Shown here: one piece after another, positions 17,490 to 24,515 of the stretch | Numbering within the stretch: position 1 is the first letter of the stretch | How the letters are laid out: each line of letters starts with the position of its first letter | Assembly (NCBI RefSeq): GCF_014203705.1 | Contig: NZ_JACHJR010000001.1 | Span: forward strand, 1,302,001 to 1,366,000 | Source: Kitasatospora gansuensis | GTDB taxonomy: Bacteria > Actinomycetota > Actinomycetes > Streptomycetales > Streptomycetaceae | DNA length: 64,000 bases | Reading direction: 5' to 3' | Notes under the pieces: model-generated | What the model saw: the letters and a program-made list of their open reading frames with translations, nothing else | The model's database searches: none | Told to the model about the DNA's origin: nothing | Made by a program: the position numbers and the translations under genes

Positions 17490-18323
17490 TCAGCCGGCGC
17501 GGTACTCGCGCGGGAGCCACTCGAAGCTGTCGGCGCTGACGCCGTTCGCCGGGCGGTACTCGAGGCCGATCCGGCCGGTGTAGCCGGCCGCGACCAGGCG
17601 GGCGAAGAGGTCCTCGAAGTCCAGCTCGCCGGTGCCGGGCTCGTTGCGGGCCGGGGTGTCGGCGATCTGCACGTGGCCGATCTTGTCGGCGTGGGCGGCG
17701 ATCACGGCCGCCAGGTCCTCGCCGTTGCGGGCCAGGTGGTACAGGTCGCAGAGGAACTTCGCGTTGCCCAGGCCGGTGGCCTCGTTCACCTTGTCGACGA
17801 CCGCGATCGCGGCCTCGGCGGTGACCAGCGCGTAGTCCGGGGACTCGGCCTTGTTGAGGGTCTCGATCAGCAGCACGGCGCCGATCGAGTGCGCGGCCCG
17901 CGCGGCGAGCGTGAGGTTCTCCAGCGCGAGCTCGTCCTGCTCGGCGGCGCTGACGCCCTCCACCCGGTTGCCGTAGAGCGCGTTGAGCGCCCTGGTGCCG
18001 AGCGACTCGGCGAGCGCCACGGTGACCGGGATGTTCTCCCGGAACCGCTCGCTCTCGGCCGGTACGGAGAGGGTGCCGCGGGCGCCCTTGGTCAGGTCGT
18101 CCAGGAAGTTCAGGCCGGTGAGCTGGACGCCCGCGTCGGTGAAGGCCTTGCGGAGCGCGTCCTGCTCGGCGTCCGAGGGGGTGTGGTTCTCCCCGAACGG
18201 CCACCACAGCTCGGCGGCGGTGAAGCCGGCGGCCGCGGCGGCGGCGGGGCGCTCCAGGAGCGGGAGCTCGCTGAACAGGATCGACAGGTTGACCGTGTAG
18301 CTGAGCTTGGAAGCGGCAGTCAC
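17490..18323 (-). CDS. hyi: Hydroxypyruvate isomerase (TIM barrel)
   Basis: This 277-residue xylose-isomerase-like TIM barrel interconverts hydroxypyruvate and tartronate semialdehyde. Family segments are YTVNLSILFSELPLLERP near the start, AELWWPFGE, LIETLNKAESPDYAL, FLCDLYHLARNGED and IGHVQIADTPARNEPGTGE with likely metal-binding Glu, Asp and His. I choose GTG 18321-18323, eight bases after AAAGG; the GTG nine bases earlier overlaps that ribosome site. It leads the hyi-glxR pair and is divergent from the thiamine-binding protein gene, with a shared palindrome between them. Confidence 0.92.
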   Translation of the reverse strand: MTAASKLSYTVNLSILFSELPLLERPAAAAAAGFTAAELWWPFGENHTPSDAEQDALRKAFTDAGVQLTGLNFLDDLTKGARGTLSVPAESERFRENIPVTVALAESLGTRALNALYGNRVEGVSAAEQDELALENLTLAARAAHSIGAVLLIETLNKAESPDYALVTAEAAIAVVDKVNEATGLGNAKFLCDLYHLARNGEDLAAVIAAHADKIGHVQIADTPARNEPGTGELDFEDLFARLVAAGYTGRIGLEYRPANGVSADSFEWLPREYRAG

Positions 18324-18356
18324 GTCAATCACCTTTCACTCTTCCGAAACATCCTA

Positions 18357-18373
18357 CTTCCACGATCCGGAAG
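18357..18373. promoter_or_regulatory. CTTCC-n7-GGAAG inverted repeat upstream of hyi
   Basis: Perfect 5-bp arms around 7 nt lie 34 bp upstream of the hyi start. Placed between the hyi start and the AllR-like palindrome, it may be part of the promoter or a second regulator's site. No copy was found at the other purine promoters. Confidence 0.3.
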
Positions 18374-18429
18374 AGGGATTCTGCTTGGTGGAAGCATGCC
18401 CCGCGATCCGAGAGACCGTCAAGACCGCC

Positions 18430-18444
18430 GCAACAATTTGTTGA
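18430..18444. promoter_or_regulatory. Candidate AllR-like operator, hyi/thiamine-protein site
   Basis: GCAACAATTTGTTGA contains the perfect palindrome CAACAA-T-TTGTTG. It matches the uraD site in 12 of 15 positions. It lies 107 bp upstream of hyi and 60 bp upstream of the divergent thiamine-binding protein gene, so it could control both. Confidence 0.6.
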
Positions 18445-18503
18445 AGCTCGCTTGCCTCGGGCCGACCCCTTCCCCCTCCACCCCTGATCGCTACAGTGAG
18501 CAG

Positions 18504-18773
18504 GTGCGATTGAAGGTGGAGTTCACAACAGAGCCGTTCGAGCTGGACACGTTCCCGGACCACGCGGTGGCCGCCCGGCAGGCGGTGGACGAGGCCGGCC
18601 TGGCCGTCACCGTCGGGCCGTTCGGCACCGAGGCCGAGGGCCAGGGCGACCAGGTGCTCGCGGCCGTGACCAGGCTGCTGCGGCAGAGCCTGGACGCCGG
18701 AGCGACCCAGATCTCCCTGCAGGTCACCCTGCTGGACAACGACAAGACCCCGGAAGGAGTGGGTACCCCATGA
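18504..18773 (+). CDS. Thiamine-binding protein, MTH1187/YkoF-like
   Basis: This 89-residue protein matches the MTH1187 family (PF01910), a ferredoxin-like fold that binds thiamine or its derivatives. Characteristic parts are the first strand KVEFTTEPF, the helix ARQAVDEAGLAVTVGPFGTEAEG, and LDAGATQISLQVTLLD. It starts at GTG 18504 and overlaps the next gene by 4 nt. Its position opposite hyi suggests a link to glyoxylate carboligase, a thiamine-diphosphate enzyme needed to make tartronate semialdehyde; that link is my inference. Confidence 0.78.
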   Translation: MRLKVEFTTEPFELDTFPDHAVAARQAVDEAGLAVTVGPFGTEAEGQGDQVLAAVTRLLRQSLDAGATQISLQVTLLDNDKTPEGVGTP

Positions 18774-19150
18774 GCGACGCCCTGGAGCACCCGCTCGCTG
18801 CGGCGATAAAGCCGCTGCTTGAGGCCGTCGGCGCGACCCAGGTCGCGGTCGGCGAGGCCCGCCCCGACGACGTGGTGCTGGAGTGGGACGGCCAGGCCGC
18901 GGTCGCCGTCCGGCTCCCGCACCTGAGCAGTGCCCTGGACCGCCTGCTGGCCGAGATGACCCGTCAGTTCGACGGCCGCCCGCTGACCGAGCTGGACCGC
19001 TGGGAGAAGCAGCGCGTGGTCGCCCTCCTGGAGGAGCGCGGCGCGTTCACCGTGCGGCACGGCGTGGAGACGGTGGCCTCCGCACTCGGCGTCAGCCGGT
19101 TCACGGTGTACAACTACCTGAACCGGCAGGACGGCACGAAGACCGGCTGA
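18770..19150 (+). CDS. Small helix-turn-helix protein with C-terminal Fis-like HTH
   Basis: This is a 126-residue protein with an N-terminal region (about residues 1-75) of unknown fold and a C-terminal Fis-like helix-turn-helix. The segment LEERGAFTVRHGVETVASALGVSRFTVYNYLNR resembles the Fis/PucR/NtrC-type DNA-binding helices. It overlaps the thiamine-binding gene by 4 nt, so the two are made together. The N-terminus (LEHPLAAAIKPLLEAVGA, then LEWDGQAAVAVRLP) may sense a ligand. Homologues are annotated only as helix-turn-helix proteins. A regulator working with the small-molecule binder next door is plausible. Confidence 0.75.
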   Translation: MSDALEHPLAAAIKPLLEAVGATQVAVGEARPDDVVLEWDGQAAVAVRLPHLSSALDRLLAEMTRQFDGRPLTELDRWEKQRVVALLEERGAFTVRHGVETVASALGVSRFTVYNYLNRQDGTKTG

Positions 19151-19248
19151 GGCCAGTCTGTCCGACCCGACGGGCCGGGCACACTTGGCTGATCGCACAC
19201 CAAAAGGGCTGGTCACAGGCCCTGACTCAAAACGTAACCACCAACAGT

Positions 19249-19263
19249 TCAACAAAGTGTTGA
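19249..19263. promoter_or_regulatory. Candidate AllR-like operator, uraD site
   Basis: TCAACAAAGTGTTGA is an inverted repeat with perfect TCAAC/GTTGA arms. It differs by one base from the reverse complement of the aceB/allR site. It lies 60 bp upstream of the uraD start, overlapping the likely promoter. Confidence 0.65.
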
Positions 19264-19322
19264 CGCCCGGGGGTGGCGGATCTAGCTTTTGCGGGTGGCA
19301 CCACTCTTCAGGAGGTCCACCC

Positions 19323-19826
19323 GTGACCAACCTTCCCACCACTCCTGACGCTCTCTCGGCGATCCCCGCCGGCGAGCTGACGGAGACACTGCTGGAGATC
19401 TGCTCCAGCCCCAGCTGGGCCGCCGCTGTCGCGGAGACCCGGCCCTGGTCCGACCGGGCCGAGCTGTTGGCCGCCAACGAGGCGGCGATGGCGAAGCTGA
19501 CGGTCGAGGACCTCGCCGACGCGATGGCCGGCCACGCCCGGATCGGCAAGCCCAAGGCGGGCGACGCCACCTCCGAGCGCGAGCAGGCCGGCATCCAGGG
19601 AGTCGACTCCGCACTCCTGGACGAGCTGCACGAGGCGAACGCCGCCTACGAGGCGAAGTTCGGCCACGTGTTCCTGATCTGCGCCACCGGCCGCACGGCC
19701 GGCACCATGCTCGCCGCGCTGCGCGAGCGCTTCCCCAATGACGCCGCCACCGAGGCGGAAATCGTCCGGGGCGAGCTGCGCAAGATCAACGACATCCGTA
19801 TCAACCGACTGTTCGACGCGGCCTGA
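19323..19826 (+). CDS. uraD: OHCU decarboxylase
   Basis: This 167-residue enzyme decarboxylates 2-oxo-4-hydroxy-4-carboxy-5-ureidoimidazoline to S-allantoin. The catalytic His lies in AMAGHARIGKPK, followed by the family's EREQAGI segment and the C-terminal RGELRKINDIRINRL helix. The start is GTG 19323, seven bases after an ideal AGGAGG; upstream in-frame codons carry no homology. It heads the uraD-uraH-pucL operon and has the strongest copy of the proposed AllR operator in its promoter. Confidence 0.95.
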   Translation: MTNLPTTPDALSAIPAGELTETLLEICSSPSWAAAVAETRPWSDRAELLAANEAAMAKLTVEDLADAMAGHARIGKPKAGDATSEREQAGIQGVDSALLDELHEANAAYEAKFGHVFLICATGRTAGTMLAALRERFPNDAATEAEIVRGELRKINDIRINRLFDAA

Positions 19827-19874
19827 CCCGCTGTCGATCCGTCAATTCCTGCCATCAGTAAGGTCATTCAACCC

Positions 19875-20210
19875 ATGACTGGCATCTCCACGCACGTGCT
19901 CGACACCAGCCTCGGCCGCCCGGCCGAGGGCGTCCCGGTCGAGCTCGCACTGCACACCGAGGGTGGCTGGCAGGTGCTCGGCACCTCCGCCACGGACTCC
20001 GACGGCCGGGCCAAGGACCTGCCGGCCGTGGAGGCGGGCTCGGTCGTCCGGCTGCTCTTCGACACCGCGGCGTACTACGCCGCCAAGTCCGAGGAGCCGC
20101 CGTTCTTCCCCGAGGTCTCGATCGTCTTCACGGTCGCGCCCGCGCAGCACCACTACCACGTGCCGTTGCTGCTCAACCCGTTCGGATACTCGGTCTACCG
20201 CGGAAGCTAG
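19875..20210 (+). CDS. uraH: 5-hydroxyisourate hydrolase
   Basis: This 111-residue transthyretin-like enzyme hydrolyses 5-hydroxyisourate to OHCU. It has the N-terminal STHVLDTSLGRPA motif and ends in YRGS, the C-terminal tetrapeptide that marks the enzymes as opposed to transthyretin. HYHVPLLLNPFGYSVYRGS supplies the active-site strand. It lies 48 nt after uraD and 30 nt before urate oxidase and acts between those two enzymes. Confidence 0.97.
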   Translation: MTGISTHVLDTSLGRPAEGVPVELALHTEGGWQVLGTSATDSDGRAKDLPAVEAGSVVRLLFDTAAYYAAKSEEPPFFPEVSIVFTVAPAQHHYHVPLLLNPFGYSVYRGS

Positions 20211-20240
20211 TAGACCGCTGGAACCCTTAGGAGCCATGTC

Positions 20241-21161
20241 ATGGCCCACGTGCTCGGTCAGAACCAGTACGGCAAGGCGGAGAACCGCATCGTCCGGGTC
20301 TACCGCGACTCGACCCGCCACGAGATCAAGGACCTGAACGTCTCGGTCGCCCTGCAGGGCGAGTTCGACGACGTCCACCTCACCGGCTCGAACGCCAACT
20401 GCCTGCCCACCGACACCACCAAGAACACCGTGTACGCCTTCGCCAAGGAGTACGGCATCGAGTCGGCGGAGGCCTTCGGCATCACGCTGGCCCGCCACTT
20501 CGTGGACAACACCGAGCGCGGTGTCGTGCACAGCGCCCGGATCCGGATCGAGGAGTACACCTGGGACCGGATCAAGACGCCGGACAGCTCGGCGCGCTTC
20601 ATCGGTTCCGAGGAGGTCGGCCACTCCTTCGTCCGCAACGGCGGCGAGGTACGGACCAGCGAGATCGTCTATGACGGCACCACCGTCTCGGTGATCTCCG
20701 GTCTCAAGGACCTGACCGTGCTGAACTCCACCAACTCGGAGTTCTGGGGCTACATCAAGGACCAGTACACCACCCTGCAGGAGGCGTACGACCGCATCCT
20801 GGCCACCCAGGTGACGGCCCGTTGGAAGTACTCCTACAGCGGCGCCGAGGGCGAGGCCCAGCCGAACTGGAATCGCTCGTACCAGCACATCCGGCGGCAC
20901 ATGCTGGAGGCGTTCGCCGAGACCTACTCGTACTCGCTGCAGCAGACCCTGCACTCGATGGGGACCCGGGTGCTGAACAACCGGGCCGAGGTGGACGAGG
21001 TCCGGCTCGAACTCCCCAACAAGCACCACTTCCTGGTCGACCTGTCGCCCTTCGGTCTCAAGAACGAGAACGAGGTCTACTACGCCGCCGACCGGATGTA
21101 CGGGCTGATCGAGGGCACCGTGCACCGCGAGGGCGTCGTCCCGGTCATCCCGGTCGCCTGA
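20241..21161 (+). CDS. pucL: Urate oxidase (uricase)
   Basis: This 306-residue cofactor-free uricase oxidises urate to 5-hydroxyisourate and releases H2O2. It contains the catalytic Lys in LGQNQYGKAENRIVRV, the Thr in DTTKNTVYAFAKE and the His near NKHHFLVDLSPFGL. Two T-fold halves make the usual length. It closes the uraD-uraH-pucL operon; no U-rich terminator follows, only a short hairpin. The H2O2 it makes gives a reason for the catalase gene in the same region. Confidence 0.97.
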   Translation: MAHVLGQNQYGKAENRIVRVYRDSTRHEIKDLNVSVALQGEFDDVHLTGSNANCLPTDTTKNTVYAFAKEYGIESAEAFGITLARHFVDNTERGVVHSARIRIEEYTWDRIKTPDSSARFIGSEEVGHSFVRNGGEVRTSEIVYDGTTVSVISGLKDLTVLNSTNSEFWGYIKDQYTTLQEAYDRILATQVTARWKYSYSGAEGEAQPNWNRSYQHIRRHMLEAFAETYSYSLQQTLHSMGTRVLNNRAEVDEVRLELPNKHHFLVDLSPFGLKNENEVYYAADRMYGLIEGTVHREGVVPVIPVA

Positions 21162-21198
21162 CCCACCCCATGAACACCGTCCAGCACCGCTGCACCCA

Positions 21199-21216
21199 CC
21201 GGCCTCGCCAGGCCGG
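21199..21216 (+). terminator. Short hairpin after urate oxidase
   Basis: CCGGCCT-CGCC-AGGCCGG forms a 7-bp perfect stem 38 bp after the pucL stop. It is a modest terminator candidate in a 251-bp gap that otherwise holds only the presumed permease promoter; the AllR-like motif is absent there. Confidence 0.4.
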
Positions 21217-21412
21217 ACGGTGCCGGACGGGTCGCAACACCTGCCTTACCTGTTTCTCCACCCCCAACATCCGGAGATCGCGCTCGCCTCACGGCGGCCG
21301 GCCCGGGGAGCTGGAGGAACATCCCGGAGGACCCTTGCACCGCCGTCCCGCCTCCGGGACATCTCCAGCGCCACGGGCGCGCCGGGAGCCACGAGCGCAA
21401 GAGGGGCTCGAC

Positions 21413-22876
21413 ATGGCAACCAGCTCAACCCGAACCACAGACGGCGGTTCCACCCCAGACGGGCCGAGACGGCCGGACGGTGTGTCAATCAACCTCCCCG
21501 ACACGCCGGACGGCCGTCCGGTCCACCCCGTGGACGAGCTGCTCCCGACGGTGAAACTCTTCACCACCGGACTCCAGCACGTCGCCGCGATGTACGCGGG
21601 CGTGGTCGCGCCCCCGCTCATCGTCGGTGCCGGTGTGGGTCTCTCCCCCACCGAGCTCGCCCTGCTCATCTCGGCCAGCCTGTTCACCGCGGGCCTGGCC
21701 ACCCTGCTCCAGACCCTGGGGGTCTGGAAAGTCGGCGCCCGGCTGCCGTTCGTGAACGGCGTCTCGTTCGCCGGAGTCGCACCGATGCTGGCGATCGCCA
21801 AAGAGCACGGGCCCGACCAGGCCCTGCCGGTGATCTTCGGCGCGGTGATCGTCGCGGGGGCCCTGTGCTTCCTCGCGGCACCGTACTTCTGCAAGCTGAT
21901 CAGGTTCTTCCCGCCGGTCGTCCAGGGCACCGTGATCACCCTCATCGGGGTGTCCCTGCTGCCGGTCGCGGTCAACTGGGCGCGTGGCGGTTCACCCGCC
22001 GCCCCCGGTTACGGCTCCGTCAAGGCCATCGGCCTCGCCGCGTTCACCCTCACCGCGGTGGTGCTGTGCAACAAACTGCTCCGGGGCTTCTGGCAGCAGC
22101 TCTCGCTGCTCATCGGTCTCGGCATCGGCACCGCGGTGGCCTTCCCGCTCGGACTCGCCGACTTCGGTGCGGTCAGCCAGGCGGAGGTCTTCGCCCTGCC
22201 GTCCCCGTTCCACTTCGGGGCCCCGGTCTTCGAGATCACCGCCATCGTGTCGATCTGCATCGTGATGGTGGTCTCGATGACCGAGTCCACCGCGGACATG
22301 CTGGCGCTCGGCCGGATCGTCGACCGCGAGGCCGACGAGAAGACGCTCGCCGCCGGTCTGCGGGCGGACGGCCTGGCCACCGCGATCAGCCCGGTCTTCA
22401 ACGGCTTCGCGGCCAGCGCCTTCGCCCAGAACATCGGGCTGGTGGCACTGACCAACATCCGCAGCCGGTTCGTGGTCGCGGCCGGTGGCGGCATCCTGAT
22501 CCTGCTCGGGCTCTTCCCGGTGCTCGGCTCGCTGGTCTCGCTGGTGCCCTCGCCCGTCCTGGGCGGCGCCGGGATCGTGCTCTTCGGCACGGTCGCGGCG
22601 AGCGGCATCAGGACCCTGGCCGAGGCGGGGATGAACTCCAGCGCCAACACCATCCTGGTCTCGGTCGCCCTCGGGGTCGGCATCATCCCGATCGCGGCCC
22701 CGACCTTCTACGACGCCTTCCCGGAGGCCGTCCGCACGCTGATGCACTCCGGTATCTCAGCCGGCTCCGTACTGGCCGTCCTGCTCAACCTGCTCTTCCA
22801 CCACGTCGGTGCCGACCGCCAAGCCTCATCCGGCGGTGCCACCGGTGCGGCGGTGTCAACGGCGACACCGTCCTGA
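21413..22876 (+). CDS. NCS2 family nucleobase (urate/xanthine) permease
   Basis: This 487-residue transporter of the nucleobase:cation symporter-2 family has about 14 membrane segments. Signature parts are TGLQHVAAMYAGVVAPPLIVG near residues 52-72, the VNGVSFAG segment, and SMTESTADMLALGRI in the second half, which in this family lies in the substrate site. Its place between urate oxidase and an 8-oxoguanine deaminase-like gene suggests urate or xanthine as substrate. The start at 21413 follows GAGGGG. The upstream 251-bp gap suggests it has its own promoter. Confidence 0.92.
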   Translation: MATSSTRTTDGGSTPDGPRRPDGVSINLPDTPDGRPVHPVDELLPTVKLFTTGLQHVAAMYAGVVAPPLIVGAGVGLSPTELALLISASLFTAGLATLLQTLGVWKVGARLPFVNGVSFAGVAPMLAIAKEHGPDQALPVIFGAVIVAGALCFLAAPYFCKLIRFFPPVVQGTVITLIGVSLLPVAVNWARGGSPAAPGYGSVKAIGLAAFTLTAVVLCNKLLRGFWQQLSLLIGLGIGTAVAFPLGLADFGAVSQAEVFALPSPFHFGAPVFEITAIVSICIVMVVSMTESTADMLALGRIVDREADEKTLAAGLRADGLATAISPVFNGFAASAFAQNIGLVALTNIRSRFVVAAGGGILILLGLFPVLGSLVSLVPSPVLGGAGIVLFGTVAASGIRTLAEAGMNSSANTILVSVALGVGIIPIAAPTFYDAFPEAVRTLMHSGISAGSVLAVLLNLLFHHVGADRQASSGGATGAAVSTATPS

Positions 22877-22938
22877 CCGGTGAGGGGCGCGCACCGCTCA
22901 CCGCGCGCCCCTCACCCTCCCCCCATAGGAGAAACACC

Positions 22939-24321
22939 ATGGCAGTCCAGCCCCCGCGCCCCGACCAGCGGATCGTGATCGAGAACGTCGCCATCGCGAC
23001 GGTCGACGCCAACGACACCGAGTACGCCCGCGGCCACGTCGTCGTCCTCGGCAACAAGATCGAGTCGGTCGGCAACGGACCCGCCCCGTCCTGGCTGGAC
23101 AACGTGGTGCGCCGGATCAACGGCGAAGGCCACCTGGTCACCCCGGGCCTGGTCAACACCCACCACCACTTCTACCAGTGGATCACCCGCGGCCTGGCCC
23201 AGGACAACATCCTGTTCGACTGGCTGGTCGCGCTCTACCCGACCTGGGCCCGGATCGACGACCGCCTGGTGCACGCCGCCGCCCAGGGCTCGGCCGCCGC
23301 GCTGCTCAAGTCCGGCTGTACCACCGCCTCGGACCACCACTACGTGTTCCCGAAGGACGGCGGCGACATCCTCGGCGCCGAGATCGAGGCCGTCCAGGAG
23401 CTCGGCATGCGCTTCACCGCGCTGCGCGGCTCGATGGACCGCAGCAAGAAGGACGGCGGCCTGCCGCCGGACCACGCGGTGGAGAAGACCGAGGACATCC
23501 TGATCGCCTCCGAGGCCGCCGTGGACAAGTACCACGACGCCTCCTTCGACTCGATGCTGCAGATCGCCATCGCGCCCTGCTCGCCGTTCTCGGTCTCCAC
23601 CGAACTCATGCGCGAGGCCGCCGTGCTGGCCCGCCGCAAGGGCGTCCGGCTGCACACCCACGGTTCCGAGACCGCCGAGGAAGAGGCGTTCTGCAAGGAG
23701 CTGTTCGGGATGGGCCCGACCGACTACTTCGAGTCGACCGGCTGGCTGGGCGAGGACGTCTGGATGGCGCACTGCGTCCACATGAACGACTCGGACATCG
23801 CCAAGTTCGCCGAGACCGGCACCGGTGTCGCGCACTGCCCGTCCTCCAACGCCCGCCTGGCGGCCGGCATCGCCCGGGTCCCGGACATGCTCAAGGCCGG
23901 CGTGCCGGTCGGCCTCGGCGTGGACGGCACCGCCTCCAACGAGTCCGGCGAGCTGGGCACCGAGCTGCGCAACGCGCTGCTGATCAACCGTCTGCACGGC
24001 TCCCCGACCGCGCTCACCGGCCGCAGCGCGCTGCGCCTGGGCACCATGGGCGGCGCCCGGGTGCTCGGCCGGCAGAACGAGATCGGCTCGATCGAGGTCG
24101 GCAAGCTCGCCGACCTGGCGCTCTGGAAGATCGACGGCATCATGCACTCCTCGATCGCCGACCCGATCGCCGCGCTCACCCTCGGCGCCCTCCCGCCGCT
24201 GGCCCTGCTGCTGGTCAACGGCAACCCCGTGGTGGAGAAGGGCAACCTGACCACCGTCAACGAGGACAAGATCGCCCAGGACTGCGCCCGCGCCGCCAAG
24301 GAGCTGGCCGCCCGCCTCTGA
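22939..24321 (+). CDS. 8-oxoguanine deaminase-like amidohydrolase
   Basis: This 460-residue enzyme of the amidohydrolase superfamily deaminates an oxidised or plain purine. Metal ligands are visible as HxH in VNTHHHFYQW, His in RLHTHGSET and WMAHCVHM, and Asp in GVDGTASNESGE. The HFYQWITRGLAQDN region and overall length match bacterial 8-oxoguanine deaminases more than guanine deaminase GuaD. The product would be urate, which the upstream operon degrades. An ideal AGGAGA ribosome site precedes the ATG. It lies 62 nt after the permease and may be co-transcribed with it. Confidence 0.87.
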   Translation: MAVQPPRPDQRIVIENVAIATVDANDTEYARGHVVVLGNKIESVGNGPAPSWLDNVVRRINGEGHLVTPGLVNTHHHFYQWITRGLAQDNILFDWLVALYPTWARIDDRLVHAAAQGSAAALLKSGCTTASDHHYVFPKDGGDILGAEIEAVQELGMRFTALRGSMDRSKKDGGLPPDHAVEKTEDILIASEAAVDKYHDASFDSMLQIAIAPCSPFSVSTELMREAAVLARRKGVRLHTHGSETAEEEAFCKELFGMGPTDYFESTGWLGEDVWMAHCVHMNDSDIAKFAETGTGVAHCPSSNARLAAGIARVPDMLKAGVPVGLGVDGTASNESGELGTELRNALLINRLHGSPTALTGRSALRLGTMGGARVLGRQNEIGSIEVGKLADLALWKIDGIMHSSIADPIAALTLGALPPLALLLVNGNPVVEKGNLTTVNEDKIAQDCARAAKELAARL

Positions 24322-24330
24322 TCACCCATC

Positions 24331-24372
24331 GACTCCGGTCACCGCACCCGGGACGGTGCGGCGACCGGACTC
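24331..24372 (+). terminator. First hairpin after the deaminase gene
   Basis: Arms of about 18 bp with two mismatches centre on CACCCGGGACGGTG, 9 bp after the stop. Confidence 0.6.
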
Positions 24373-24394
24373 CACCCCCTCGGGGGCCGGAGAG

Positions 24395-24427
24395 CAGCCC
24401 CGGACTCACGGCGAGAGTCCGGGGCTG
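24395..24427 (+). terminator. Second hairpin after the deaminase gene
   Basis: CAGCCCCGGACTC and GAGTCCGGGGCTG form a perfect 13-bp stem with a 7-nt loop. Together with the first hairpin it closes the plus-strand purine genes firmly. Confidence 0.7.
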
Positions 24428-24515
24428 TCACCTGTCCTGACTGCCAAAGCCGTTGACAACTCCCTTGCGCTGGCCGAAGGTTCGATCACCGGCGGGCGTC
24501 AGGGGGCGGTTTTCG

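Noticed and set aside
21220-24321. A fused permease-region/deaminase protein of over 1000 residues
   Set aside because: The first 570 codons run out of frame through the real permease gene. The deaminase has its own AGGAGA site and ATG at 22939.
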